A model generated the notes under the pieces. The model was not told the origin of the DNA. It saw nothing but the letters and a program-made list of their open reading frames with translations, and ran no database searches. A program made the translations under genes and the position numbers. A stretch of DNA of 64,000 nucleotides from a cyanobiont of Ornithocercus magnificus. GTDB lineage: Bacteria; Cyanobacteriota; Cyanobacteriia; PCC-6307; Cyanobiaceae. Each line of letters begins with the position of its first letter. Positions within the stretch are counted from its first letter, which is position 1. Location: assembly GCA_007996965.1 (NCBI GenBank), contig BIMP01000001.1, forward strand, positions 186,001 to 250,000, given 5' to 3'. Shown piece after piece: positions 56,887 to 64,000 of this stretch.

Positions 56887-57831
56887 ATGCTGTCTACTAC
56901 TTTGCGCATTGCCTCCCGGCGGAGTCAGCTAGCTATGGTGCAAACAAACTGGGTCAAAACCAGACTGGAAAAGGCATATCCCGGTCTTTCAGTCACAGTT
57001 GAGGCTATGGCTACCCAAGGAGACAAGATTCTTGATGTAGCGCTAGCTACGATTGGAGATAAGGGACTATTTACTAAGGAGCTAGAAACTCAGATGCTAC
57101 TAGGCCAGGCTGAGATCGCGGTACATTCACTCAAGGATTTGCCCACCAATTTGCCTGCAGGCCTGGTACTTGGTTGTATTACGGAGCGGGAAGATCCTGC
57201 CGATGCCTTGGTAGTGAGTGAGAGTTTGCATGACTATCGCTTAGAGACACTACCTGAGGGAACAGTGATTGGCACTAGCTCACTACGAAGGCTAGCGCAA
57301 CTGCGTCACCACTACCCCCACTTGTCATTTAAGGATGTGCGCGGCAATGTGCTAACTCGTCTCGAGAAATTGGATTCTGGTTACTATGACTGCTTAGTCT
57401 TAGCAGCAGCAGGACTAAGTCGACTCGGATTTGGAGACCGAATTCATCAGCTTATTCCTGCAGAGATCTCTCTACATGCAGTAGGTCAAGGCGCACTCGG
57501 AATTGAATGTGTTGCTGATAAACCAGAGATATTGCAGCTGATTCAGACACTTGAGCATACTCCCACAGCACAATGCTGTTTAGCAGAGCGTGCTTTGTTA
57601 CGTGAATTAGAGGGAGGTTGCCAAGTACCAATTGGTGTAAACAGCCGCCTTGATGGAGAACAGATGACTCTTATTGGCATGGTTTCTACCCTAGACGGCA
57701 GCAGGCTGGTTCGCGATCAAGACAGTGCACCTGCCGCTCAAGCCGAGGAGCTTGGTCGGAGTCTAGCAGCTTGTCTCAAATCTCAGGGTGCTGGCGAGAT
57801 TCTTAGGGAGATTTCCTCATTACAGCTATAA
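56887..57831 (+). CDS. hemC: Hydroxymethylbilane synthase (porphobilinogen deaminase)
   Basis: 314-residue enzyme that polymerises four porphobilinogens in tetrapyrrole synthesis for heme, chlorophyll and corrins. [18 protein letters not shown] opens it; [43 protein letters not shown] and the dipyrromethane-cofactor Cys in [11 protein letters not shown] are all present. Normal length. Near rpoD and priA, an order I recall in Prochlorococcus. Confidence 0.97.
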   Translation: MLSTTLRIASRRSQLAMVQTNWVKTRLEKAYPGLSVTVEAMATQGDKILDVALATIGDKGLFTKELETQMLLGQAEIAVHSLKDLPTNLPAGLVLGCITEREDPADALVVSESLHDYRLETLPEGTVIGTSSLRRLAQLRHHYPHLSFKDVRGNVLTRLEKLDSGYYDCLVLAAAGLSRLGFGDRIHQLIPAEISLHAVGQGALGIECVADKPEILQLIQTLEHTPTAQCCLAERALLRELEGGCQVPIGVNSRLDGEQMTLIGMVSTLDGSRLVRDQDSAPAAQAEELGRSLAACLKSQGAGEILREISSLQL

Positions 57832-57963
57832 AATCTATACATGGTTAGCGATAGTAAGGGCTAAAGCTAGTACACATCCCAAGCTTTGTGAGTAGTCTTA
57901 GTTAGCTGAGAGAATTTAGCCGGGGTTCGTTACCTAACACCACATGACTATGGGTTCAGATCT

Positions 57964-58551
57964 TTAGTCCACTAGTTTTGGGTCAATCTCCTTTATGTAA
58001 CGGGCTTCACAAGCTTTGATGACTTTCACTGCTGCATCTACGCCAAAGAAGCCAGCTACACGACAAGTACCAGGCTTCTTTAGATCTTTGTAATGTTCCC
58101 AATAGTACTGGGTTGCCTGTGTCCAGTGGTTTCCTAATTGCTCATAACTAGTGATATGATCCACACGTTTATCATCAGCAAGTACAGATATGATCTTGTC
58201 ATCCACTTCGCCACCATCTTCAAAATTCATGATGCCGATAATGCGTACTTCAGCAACAGAGCCAGGGATCAGAGGTTCCGTGACACCAACAATTTCAATG
58301 TCTAGAGGATCATTATCCTCATCCCAAGTACGAGGTATGCAACCATAGGCGAAAGGGTAGGCCAGTGAAGAGTAGCCAACTCGGTCTAGCTTCAGGTGAC
58401 CGGTCTCGATAATGAGCTCGTACTTATTGATTGTGCTTGAATTTAGCTCCACAATTGTGTTTAGCCGTCGCTTCTGCTCATCTGCAAACGCGGGAAGAAT
58501 ATGCACTAGATTGGGCATACTCCGGCTAGGGGCTTGATCCAGGTTAGCCAT
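57964..58551 (-). CDS. Inorganic pyrophosphatase, family I (copy 2, divergent)
   Basis: 195 residues. Family I active-site blocks are kept: NKYELIIETGHLKLDRV, YPFAYGCIPRTWDEDNDPLDIEIVG (three Asp), and GGEVDDKIISVLADD, followed by a YWEHYKDLKKPG stretch. It is longer than copy 1, has a distinct N terminus (residues 1-30) and a C terminus ending AVKVIKACEARYIKEI. It resembles the larger eukaryote-like subgroup, so the two copies are probably ancient paralogues, not a recent duplication. Presumed PPi hydrolysis; division of labour is unknown. Confidence 0.92.
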   Translation of the reverse strand: MANLDQAPSRSMPNLVHILPAFADEQKRRLNTIVELNSSTINKYELIIETGHLKLDRVGYSSLAYPFAYGCIPRTWDEDNDPLDIEIVGVTEPLIPGSVAEVRIIGIMNFEDGGEVDDKIISVLADDKRVDHITSYEQLGNHWTQATQYYWEHYKDLKKPGTCRVAGFFGVDAAVKVIKACEARYIKEIDPKLVD

Positions 58552-58709
58552 TTAGAAACATAGCAGTACAATCATCCTACGGGTCTGGCTTCATTCCGTT
58601 AGCCTCAAGTCAACTAGTTAAGACTTGGCTTAAGGAGCGGTCTCATAACTCAACTATCAGGGAAAATTTATCTAAATATGCTGATGATTCCTAAACTCCA
58701 CTAACCTAT

Positions 58710-59135
58710 TTAGTTGTAGACTTCGCCGTTAGGGCTTGTCTGTCGGCAAGCGCAAAGTTCTTCAAGGTTAGCCCGGCCAGTAACACGCAAGCGTTGCCCA
58801 GCCCAAAGTGCATAAATCTGGTTAGCAATGGTGCTGATTATAGGCCACTTTGTCGGCGCATAAAGCCACCCTAAACCAACCAGGCGGTATGCCTCGCGAA
58901 ACACAGCAATATCACGTAGCAAGCGGCCATCATGCCGGATAGCGTGTATCCTAGTCATAGCTTCTCGATAAGTAATTCCTCCGCTAGAACTAGGGTCATA
59001 ATTAGGCTCATTGATATCGGTAAAAGCAAGGTGGCCAGCATGATTGCGCTGTTGTAAGAAGTGGATCTCACGTAGACAAAGTGGGCAGCCACCATCGTAA
59101 AGAATGGTCAGTTCCGGAGTAGTTGAGGGCATCAT
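58710..59135 (-). CDS. DCC family thiol-disulfide oxidoreductase-like protein (DUF393)
   Basis: 141 residues with the family's DxxCxxC start: LTILYDGGCPLCLREIHFLQQRN. The rest (FTDINEPNYDP, then IHAIRHDGRLLRDIAVFREAYRLVGLGWLY) follows the DUF393 pattern. A redox role is inferred from the thioredoxin-like CPLC; no partner is evident. The last ~15 residues, with a Cys pair, are less conserved. Confidence 0.88.
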   Translation of the reverse strand: MMPSTTPELTILYDGGCPLCLREIHFLQQRNHAGHLAFTDINEPNYDPSSSGGITYREAMTRIHAIRHDGRLLRDIAVFREAYRLVGLGWLYAPTKWPIISTIANQIYALWAGQRLRVTGRANLEELCACRQTSPNGEVYN

Positions 59136-59272
59136 GTAGATGTAGACACTGTGTTAAGACTTACTTGGCTATTGGCTATAGTACTACAAGTGTAATTATA
59201 GCTAGAAATAATGCAAGCCTACCTCAAATACCAACATCAGCTTCAAACTCTAAAATATGCCCGCAGATACTT

Positions 59273-59746
59273 CTAATGACTCAACTTGCCAATTGCATGC
59301 ATTGCAATCTGGCGTCTGCGCGGCTGCGATCGATGCTCCCAAAGATAAACAGACTGCCAAGCGCCTAGAAGAAGTCGCCCTTCATGTAGGCTGAGGCTAA
59401 GAGCCGCAGTTGTTAAAGCAGTCTTGATATGAGCCGGCATATCATCAGGCCCTTCTTCATTGTGCTGGTAGGTTAAACATGCTCCCTTATTGTTTGGCAA
59501 GGCAAAGCCATTTTCTGGAACGAGTGCACTAAAAAACGCGGAAAGGTCTTGTAAGACACGGGGGTCTGCATTTTCATTGACTGTGAGACTGGCACTTGTA
59601 TGTAAACAGGTGAGATGGAGTATCCCAAGATCTATACCAGTTGATCTAAGCCAGTCGTCGATGTTAGGGGTGATATCAGTAAGCCCCTTACCGCTAGTCT
59701 GGATTTCCAGTATCTTAAGCTGTTGATACGAAGTAGATATGGGCAT
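59273..59746 (-). CDS. YjbQ/UPF0047 family protein
   Basis: 157 residues. Family marks: LGILHLTCLHTSASLTVNENADPRVLQDLSAFF (His-rich core), YQHNEEGPDDMPAHIKTAL with conserved His, and the C-terminal LLLGAWQSVYLWEHRSQPRRRQIAMHAIG. Members are metal-binding; some act as secondary thiamine-phosphate synthase in E. coli screens, so the true substrate is unsettled. It diverges from the pterin dehydratase gene by about 110 bases. Confidence 0.9.
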   Translation of the reverse strand: MPISTSYQQLKILEIQTSGKGLTDITPNIDDWLRSTGIDLGILHLTCLHTSASLTVNENADPRVLQDLSAFFSALVPENGFALPNNKGACLTYQHNEEGPDDMPAHIKTALTTAALSLSLHEGRLLLGAWQSVYLWEHRSQPRRRQIAMHAIGKLSH

Positions 59747-59856
59747 AATTGCCCGGCGACTAGTGTATGGTCTAGCAAAGGTGGTTGTACTAGGTCGCTA
59801 AGGCCGGTGAGATTGCCGATTGTAATGAAAGCACACCCTGAAACTTAGATCACACT

Positions 59857-60135
59857 ATGCCACGTTTGCTGAACGAATCTGAACTCCGGCAACTTACGGC
59901 TATGCTCCCAGCGTGGACAATTGAGGACAATCGGCTAAAACGTGAGTGGTGCTTTAAAGACTTCAGCGAGGCTTTTGCTTTTATGACGCGGGTCGCGATG
60001 CTAGCAGAAACGATGCAGCATCATCCTGATTGGTGTAATGTCTACAACCGCGTGATGATCGAGCTAACTAACCATGATCTAGGTGGCCTAAGTGACCGTG
60101 ATCGCGACCTTGCCTGCAGCATTGACGTCTTGTAA
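59857..60135 (+). CDS. Pterin-4a-carbinolamine dehydratase
   Basis: 92-residue PCD/PhhB-fold protein. The catalytic motif is complete: E-T-M-Q-H-H-P (E-x3-HHP), a Tyr five residues on and a His after nine more ([20 protein letters not shown]). Because the active-site histidines are kept, it looks like a true dehydratase and not the Rubisco assembly factor acRAF, which lacks them. It recycles 4a-hydroxytetrahydropterin; whether it serves an aromatic hydroxylase or another pterin enzyme here is unknown. The CobW-type gene follows 41 bases later. Confidence 0.88.
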   Translation: MPRLLNESELRQLTAMLPAWTIEDNRLKREWCFKDFSEAFAFMTRVAMLAETMQHHPDWCNVYNRVMIELTNHDLGGLSDRDRDLACSIDVL

Positions 60136-60176
60136 ATCTCAGGCACGACGCTAAGCTAAATGTCTTCCCGCAGATA

Positions 60177-61205
60177 ATGACCGCCACCCAACAATTTGCT
60201 ACCACTATTCCCGTCACAATCTTGGCAGGTTTTCTTGGTGCTGGGAAGACCACACTGCTCAATTACATTCTCAGTTGTCAGAAAGACATGAGAACAGCAG
60301 TAGTAGTAAATGAGTTCGGCGAAATCGGTATTGACAACGAGCTAGTTATCAGTGCTAGCGAGGATATGGTTGAACTTAGTAACGGCTGCATCTGCTGCTC
60401 AATCAATGGTGAACTACTTAACGTAATAGAGCGCATTCTCAATCGCCCTGATCGTATCAATTACCTTATAGTAGAGACAACTGGACTAGCTGACCCTCTG
60501 CCTGTAGCAATGACATTTCTTGGTAGTAGGCTACGAGATCTTACACGACTCGATTCAATTGTCACGGTTGTAGATGCTGAGAATTTTGGCCCTAGGGTTC
60601 TTGATAGCGAAGTAGGTCGTGCACAAATCATTTATAGCGACTTGCTGCTGCTTAACAAGTGTGACCTGGTATCAAAAGAGCGTCTACAGATAGTAGAAAA
60701 GCATTTGCATGAGTTGAAGACTAATGCCCGAATTCTTTATAGTATACGTGGCAAAGTACCAATGCCGCTATTGCTTAGCGTTGGCTTATTTGAAAGCGAC
60801 CGAGTGATCAAAGATGACCATGACATATATAGACAGCGCCATGTTCACCAAGACCATGATCATAAACATATAACTATCACCAAACCTAAACATGAGGAAA
60901 TTGATGGCTACACCTCTCTATCTTTCCAGAGTAGTCGCCCCTTTGCACTGCGTAAGTTTCAGAATTTTCTCGACAATCAGCTACCATCTGATGTCTTCCG
61001 CGCCAAGGGTATTCTTTGGTTCTATGAGAGCGAGCGTCGCCACATCTTTCATTTAGCGGGAAAGCGTTTCTCAATTGAAGATAGTGATTGGAGAAGTATA
61101 CGCAAGAATGAGATCGTGCTAATAGGCTGTCACCTAGACCACATAACTCTGCAGCATCAGCTACAAGCATGCGTTGCTAGTGATGTAGGAGAACGTCCTA
61201 ATTGA
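60177..61205 (+). CDS. CobW/COG0523 family metal-chaperone GTPase
   Basis: 342-residue G3E GTPase. Walker A is GFLGAGKTTLLNYILS, Walker B-like VNEFGEIGIDNELV, the metal-site NGCICCSI (GCxCC) and guanine site LLLNKCDLV. A His-rich insertion near residues 205-235 (RQRHVHQDHDHKH, then KPKHEE) precedes the C-terminal CobW_C domain (YTSLSFQSSRPF to RHIFHLAGKRFS). Relatives hand Zn or Co to target enzymes; Zn is a common guess for His-rich members. It follows the pterin dehydratase closely. Zinc-regulated (Zur) control is possible but no Zur box was identified. Confidence 0.92.
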   Translation: MTATQQFATTIPVTILAGFLGAGKTTLLNYILSCQKDMRTAVVVNEFGEIGIDNELVISASEDMVELSNGCICCSINGELLNVIERILNRPDRINYLIVETTGLADPLPVAMTFLGSRLRDLTRLDSIVTVVDAENFGPRVLDSEVGRAQIIYSDLLLLNKCDLVSKERLQIVEKHLHELKTNARILYSIRGKVPMPLLLSVGLFESDRVIKDDHDIYRQRHVHQDHDHKHITITKPKHEEIDGYTSLSFQSSRPFALRKFQNFLDNQLPSDVFRAKGILWFYESERRHIFHLAGKRFSIEDSDWRSIRKNEIVLIGCHLDHITLQHQLQACVASDVGERPN

Positions 61206-61610
61206 AGAAATGCACCATCTAAGCTGGTTAAGTATATACTATGTTTAATGTTTAATGTGGATCCACATGCAGAGTTACTTAGGCATGTCGAGAGATGTTT
61301 GGAGTCTTCACGTTATCACCCTGCCAGATTCTAAAGTCTGTTTGCCTTGATTGACTCCAATGATAAACTATGATGACAGTCCTGCTTAGGTTACTTACGT
61401 TAAACTCTGTAACTGCATCACCATGATAACCATGGCTAATCCTTCAAACTTGTAAATTGGCCGACTTTAAGCCCTACAGCTGTTCCCTAATTGGACTACC
61501 AGTCTTACGCAAGATAATCACCAGTCTTGACTCTGTGTGGCACGGTATATCTAACCAGTAAGTAAGCCTGTCTAATGGTGTCTTCCAGAAGAGCCTGTTT
61601 GGGATAGCTA
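61206..61610. other. Gene-free upstream region of the iron-type permease
   Basis: About 400 bases; no gene seen. A perfect 14-base palindrome ATGTGGATCCACAT lies at 61255-61268, preceded by a direct repeat ATGTTTAATGTTTAATG. It could be a regulator site for either flank, but I cannot match it to a known Fur or Zur consensus. Confidence 0.45.
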
Positions 61611-63215
61611 ATGCAGCAAATCCAATTTCCCCTACTTCGGCTTCTAAGCAATCTGTGCTGTAGAGGCAAACAACCTCAAACCTCTACAAGTAGAGTATAC
61701 CTCAGCATTCTGGCTGCCCTACTGGCACTGCTGGCAATCTGGCCACTAGCAAGCCTTTTGCAGAGCGGAATTAGGGGAGTCCGAGATGGCTTAGGCAGCT
61801 TCGGATTAGATGGAGGTCGTCAGATCTGTGGGACGTTGGTATTGCTTTTAGAAACTGCCGTTACTGCGGCTCTATTAGGTACTGCTAATGGCTGGCTTTT
61901 GGTCAACTGCCACTTTCCACTTTGCAAGTTGCTGCGGGTAGCTCAGCTGATTCCCCTGGCCACGCCAGCTTATCTACTGGCTGCCACTCTTGTAGATCTG
62001 GGCAGCCAATTTGGCTTGATCATCTCTGGTATGGGCTGGAGCGTGGCAGTAATGGTGGTAGCAACCTATCCTTACGTCTTTCTTCTCAGCACAGAAAGCT
62101 TTGCAAAGTGTAGTCAAGTTCAGTTAGAGGCTTGCCGTACTCTCGGGGTAGGTCCGTGGAGTTCTTTCCGCCGCGTAGCTTTGCCAATATCACTACCAGC
62201 AATTGGAGCAGGAGTTGCTCTAATGGGAATGGAGGTAGTGAACGAACTAGGTGCTGTTGAACTCTTAGGAATCCCGACACTGTCCGCTGGCATCCTCCAA
62301 GCCTGGCAAGCCGACAGTAATCCAGAGGGGGCAATAGCCCTGGCCTTCGTAGCGCTTGTGATCATGGCTTCGTTATTACTGAGTGAACGCCGCCTAAGAC
62401 AGCACAGTCGACGATGGACCGACAGCATGAGGGTATCACGTGGCAGTGCCAGCATGTGGGTATTGAGAGACTGGCGAGCTGCAACTGCTTTGTTCTCTTG
62501 CGCACTGCCGCCCTTACTAAGTCTTGGTCTTCCTCTAGTTTGGGCCACCTTTAATATAGGCCTTGTCAGGCAAAACTTGCGCCTCGACACATTGAACCTA
62601 ACTGTTCAAACATTAGGATTAGGTCTAACTACCACAGCATTAGCAGTTGGTAGTGCACTGATACTTTCCATTGCTAAGCGCTGGGACAAAGCCCCCTGGC
62701 TACAATCACTGACATTTCTAGCTGGGCTAGGATATGCGATTCCAGGAACAGTACTAGCTCTAGCTCTTCTCATTGCTGCAGCTCCGCTGCAGCTACCAGC
62801 CCTACTACTGCTAGTTTGGGGCTATGCTGACCGTTTTTTGGCAATCTCCAAGGGGGCTCTAGATGCGGCACTTGAGCGTCTGCCACCCAGTCTTGACGAG
62901 GCTGCTACTAGTCTCAATTGTCCCTGGCCAGAGGTGCTAAGGCGTATCCACTTACCCCTGCTGCGTGGTCCACTTGCTGTTGGAGGTTTGCTTGTTTTTG
63001 TCGATACTATTAAGGAATTGCCACTGACTTTTGCACTGCGACCTTTTGATTTTGATACTCTTGCTGTGCGCGTTTTTCAATATGCCGGTGATGAGAGGCT
63101 TGGCGAAGCTTTGATCCCAGCACTAATGATCCTTGTGCTTGGATTACTTGCTTCAGCAAGCCTAGTACCAGAGTTAGAAAGAACTATAAGTGATCAATCT
63201 GAGAGGAGTGGCTAA
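61611..63215 (+). CDS. Iron(III)-type ABC transporter permease, two-domain
   Basis: 534-residue permease with two fused BPD_transp domains, about 12 membrane helices. The EAA loops are LEACRTLGVGPWSSFRRVALPISLPAIGAG (about 170-200) and LDEAATSLNCPWPEVLRRIHLPLLRGPLAVGG (about 420-455). Fused permeases of this kind are typical of ferric-iron uptake (FutB/SfuB), working with a periplasmic FutA protein and ATPase FutC, neither of which is in the window. Substrate is inferred. Iron limitation would be expected to induce it; no Fur box was identified. Confidence 0.9.
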   Translation: MQQIQFPLLRLLSNLCCRGKQPQTSTSRVYLSILAALLALLAIWPLASLLQSGIRGVRDGLGSFGLDGGRQICGTLVLLLETAVTAALLGTANGWLLVNCHFPLCKLLRVAQLIPLATPAYLLAATLVDLGSQFGLIISGMGWSVAVMVVATYPYVFLLSTESFAKCSQVQLEACRTLGVGPWSSFRRVALPISLPAIGAGVALMGMEVVNELGAVELLGIPTLSAGILQAWQADSNPEGAIALAFVALVIMASLLLSERRLRQHSRRWTDSMRVSRGSASMWVLRDWRAATALFSCALPPLLSLGLPLVWATFNIGLVRQNLRLDTLNLTVQTLGLGLTTTALAVGSALILSIAKRWDKAPWLQSLTFLAGLGYAIPGTVLALALLIAAAPLQLPALLLLVWGYADRFLAISKGALDAALERLPPSLDEAATSLNCPWPEVLRRIHLPLLRGPLAVGGLLVFVDTIKELPLTFALRPFDFDTLAVRVFQYAGDERLGEALIPALMILVLGLLASASLVPELERTISDQSERSG

Positions 63216-63465
63216 TCACCTTTTGCGTAGTACCATAATCCTATGGCTAAAGTCTAATTAGACCCCGGTGACACTTCGCGAGATTATGTTAACAACTTGC
63301 CATCAAGCTCACATAGCTGGTTACGCTTCAACAGCCTGCGTTCAAAAGTGCATACCCGAGTATATAATAATTATAGGTTCTCGCAGTTGGATTCTAGAAG
63401 CAGGTTGCACCTAGGGCTTTACAGGATAGGCATCGCATTTGTCTTCAGTGCTTAAGGCTATATGG

Positions 63466-64000
63466 TCAAGGTAAACTTAGCGATACATGTTTTGTAGAAG
63501 CAGATATGGCTGCAAGCAGATCAGCAAAAACAACAACAAGACGATAACCTAAAGCAACCACTAACACGAAACTTTTAGGTACCTGATCTTCAAGTAATAT
63601 TAGTAATGCAGTCTCGAATACACCTAGGCCGCCAGGAGCCCCTGGAATAACTAGGCCAGCAGTCCAAGCTATAACAAAAGCAACTAACCACTTGCCAGTT
63701 GGAAGGTTCGCCTCAATTGTGAAGGCTTGAACACAGCACCAAAAACCGGAGAAGCGGCAAGCCACAAAGATAAACTCTGACAGCAGTGGCTGCCAGGGAT
63801 ACCCAACACGACTACAGTATGGTATGTTAATGGCAAGATCAATGCACTGATTAAATTTAAGACCGCGAGACTGAGAGATATAAGAGCACTGAAGATAATG
63901 CAGTAGGGGCTCGCGGATTGGGGCAATTAGAGCCAAACTAGGTATAACTCCGACAAGGGCGAGGCCAGATTGCCATCCACCTAAAGGTACCCAAAGTGCT
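63466..64000 (-). CDS. YbhN/UPF0104-type membrane protein, C-terminal part
   Basis: Gene running off the right edge; its start lies beyond the window. The frame stays open through 64000 (the visible part begins ALWVPLGGWQSGLALVGVI). A conserved block is FVIAWTAGLVIPGAPGGLGVFETALLILL, the signature of lysylphosphatidylglycerol-synthase-like transmembrane proteins; LVVVFADLLAAISAS ends the domain. A TTG at 63936 begins a shorter frame but is internal. Function is unknown; relatives may be membrane flippases or lipid-modifying proteins. Confidence 0.8.
   Translation of the reverse strand, partial: ALWVPLGGWQSGLALVGVIPSLALIAPIREPLLHYLQCSYISQSRGLKFNQCIDLAINIPYCSRVGYPWQPLLSEFIFVACRFSGFWCCVQAFTIEANLPTGKWLVAFVIAWTAGLVIPGAPGGLGVFETALLILLEDQVPKSFVLVVALGYRLVVVFADLLAAISASTKHVSLSLP

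Noticed and set aside
59857-60135. Carboxysomal Rubisco assembly factor (acRAF) identity for the pterin dehydratase
   Set aside because: The full catalytic E-x3-HHP...Y...H motif is present, which acRAF lacks, and the gene is far from the cso operon.
62120-62590. 156-residue minus-strand frame inside the iron-type permease gene
   Set aside because: It is antisense to a clear two-domain permease and rich in Arg/Ser/Pro as expected for an antisense frame.

Overview
This window looks like a chromosome segment of an alpha-cyanobacterium, in the marine picocyanobacterial lineage of Synechococcus, Cyanobium and Prochlorococcus. The evidence is an alpha-carboxysome operon with form IA-type Rubisco, csoS1D and rdgB beside it, an NDH-1 CO2-uptake subunit next door, light-dependent protochlorophyllide reductase, PsaM, Psb27, a ferrochelatase with a chlorophyll-binding-type tail, and the acyl-ACP reductase/aldehyde oxygenase alkane pair beside accA. 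Base composition looks moderate (near half G+C by eye). I found no tRNA, rRNA, CRISPR array, transposase or prophage gene. Several intergenic stretches of 0.3-1 kb hold no recognisable gene, which is roomy for such a genome; this could mean relaxed selection, for example in a host-associated lineage, but the sequence does not decide it.

Layout. 1-9553 is the CO2-fixation region: the start of an NdhF-family gene on the minus strand (cut by the window edge), then the minus-strand operon csoS1-rbcL-rbcS-csoS2-csoSCA-csoS4A-csoS4B, with rdgB (plus) and csoS1D (minus) upstream. csoS2 carries a perfect 261-bp tandem duplication in its Rubisco-binding part, the most striking feature of the window. 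10026-14997 holds photosynthesis and cofactor genes: por, a single-TM unknown, psaM, a CRR6-like NDH-1 assembly factor, a lipoate-ligase-type protein, a site-2 protease and trpF. 15068-20394 is a minus-strand series: creatininase-like protein, ado, aar, accA, an SDR and folE. 20720-22563 is an S1-domain protein followed by a Tab2-family protein. 22863-26587 is ilvB with two small secreted or membrane proteins, then hemH.

After a gene-free kilobase, 27546-31472 carries a methyltransferase, cobO, pyrH, frr and a geranylgeranyl-reductase-like flavoprotein. 31676-37145 (minus) has a cyclic-nucleotide-binding-domain protein, an EF-hand transaldolase, ftsI with an FtsL-like partner and a CPBP membrane protease. 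37218-42259 has a double histidine phosphatase, a dihydroorotase-like protein lacking the metal-binding HxH, signal peptidase I, a 2Fe-2S ferredoxin and a first pyrophosphatase. 43041-52014 has proS, psb27, purA, a PfkB sugar/nucleoside kinase, precorrin-6A reductase, ssb, a DUF2854 protein, argB and a DUF3153 protein. 52030-58551 has priA and the principal sigma factor gene diverging around a structure-rich spacer, then hemC and a second pyrophosphatase. 58710-64000 has a DCC protein, a YjbQ protein, a pterin dehydratase, a CobW-type GTPase, a two-domain iron-type ABC permease and a truncated YbhN-type membrane protein at the edge.

The genes are mostly housekeeping and photosynthetic. The distinctive functional groups are carbon concentration (NDH-1 plus carboxysome), alkane synthesis, tetrapyrrole/corrin synthesis (por, hemH, hemC, cobO, cobK) and metal handling (CobW, iron permease). 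Functional calls come from reading translated motifs; no database search was run.
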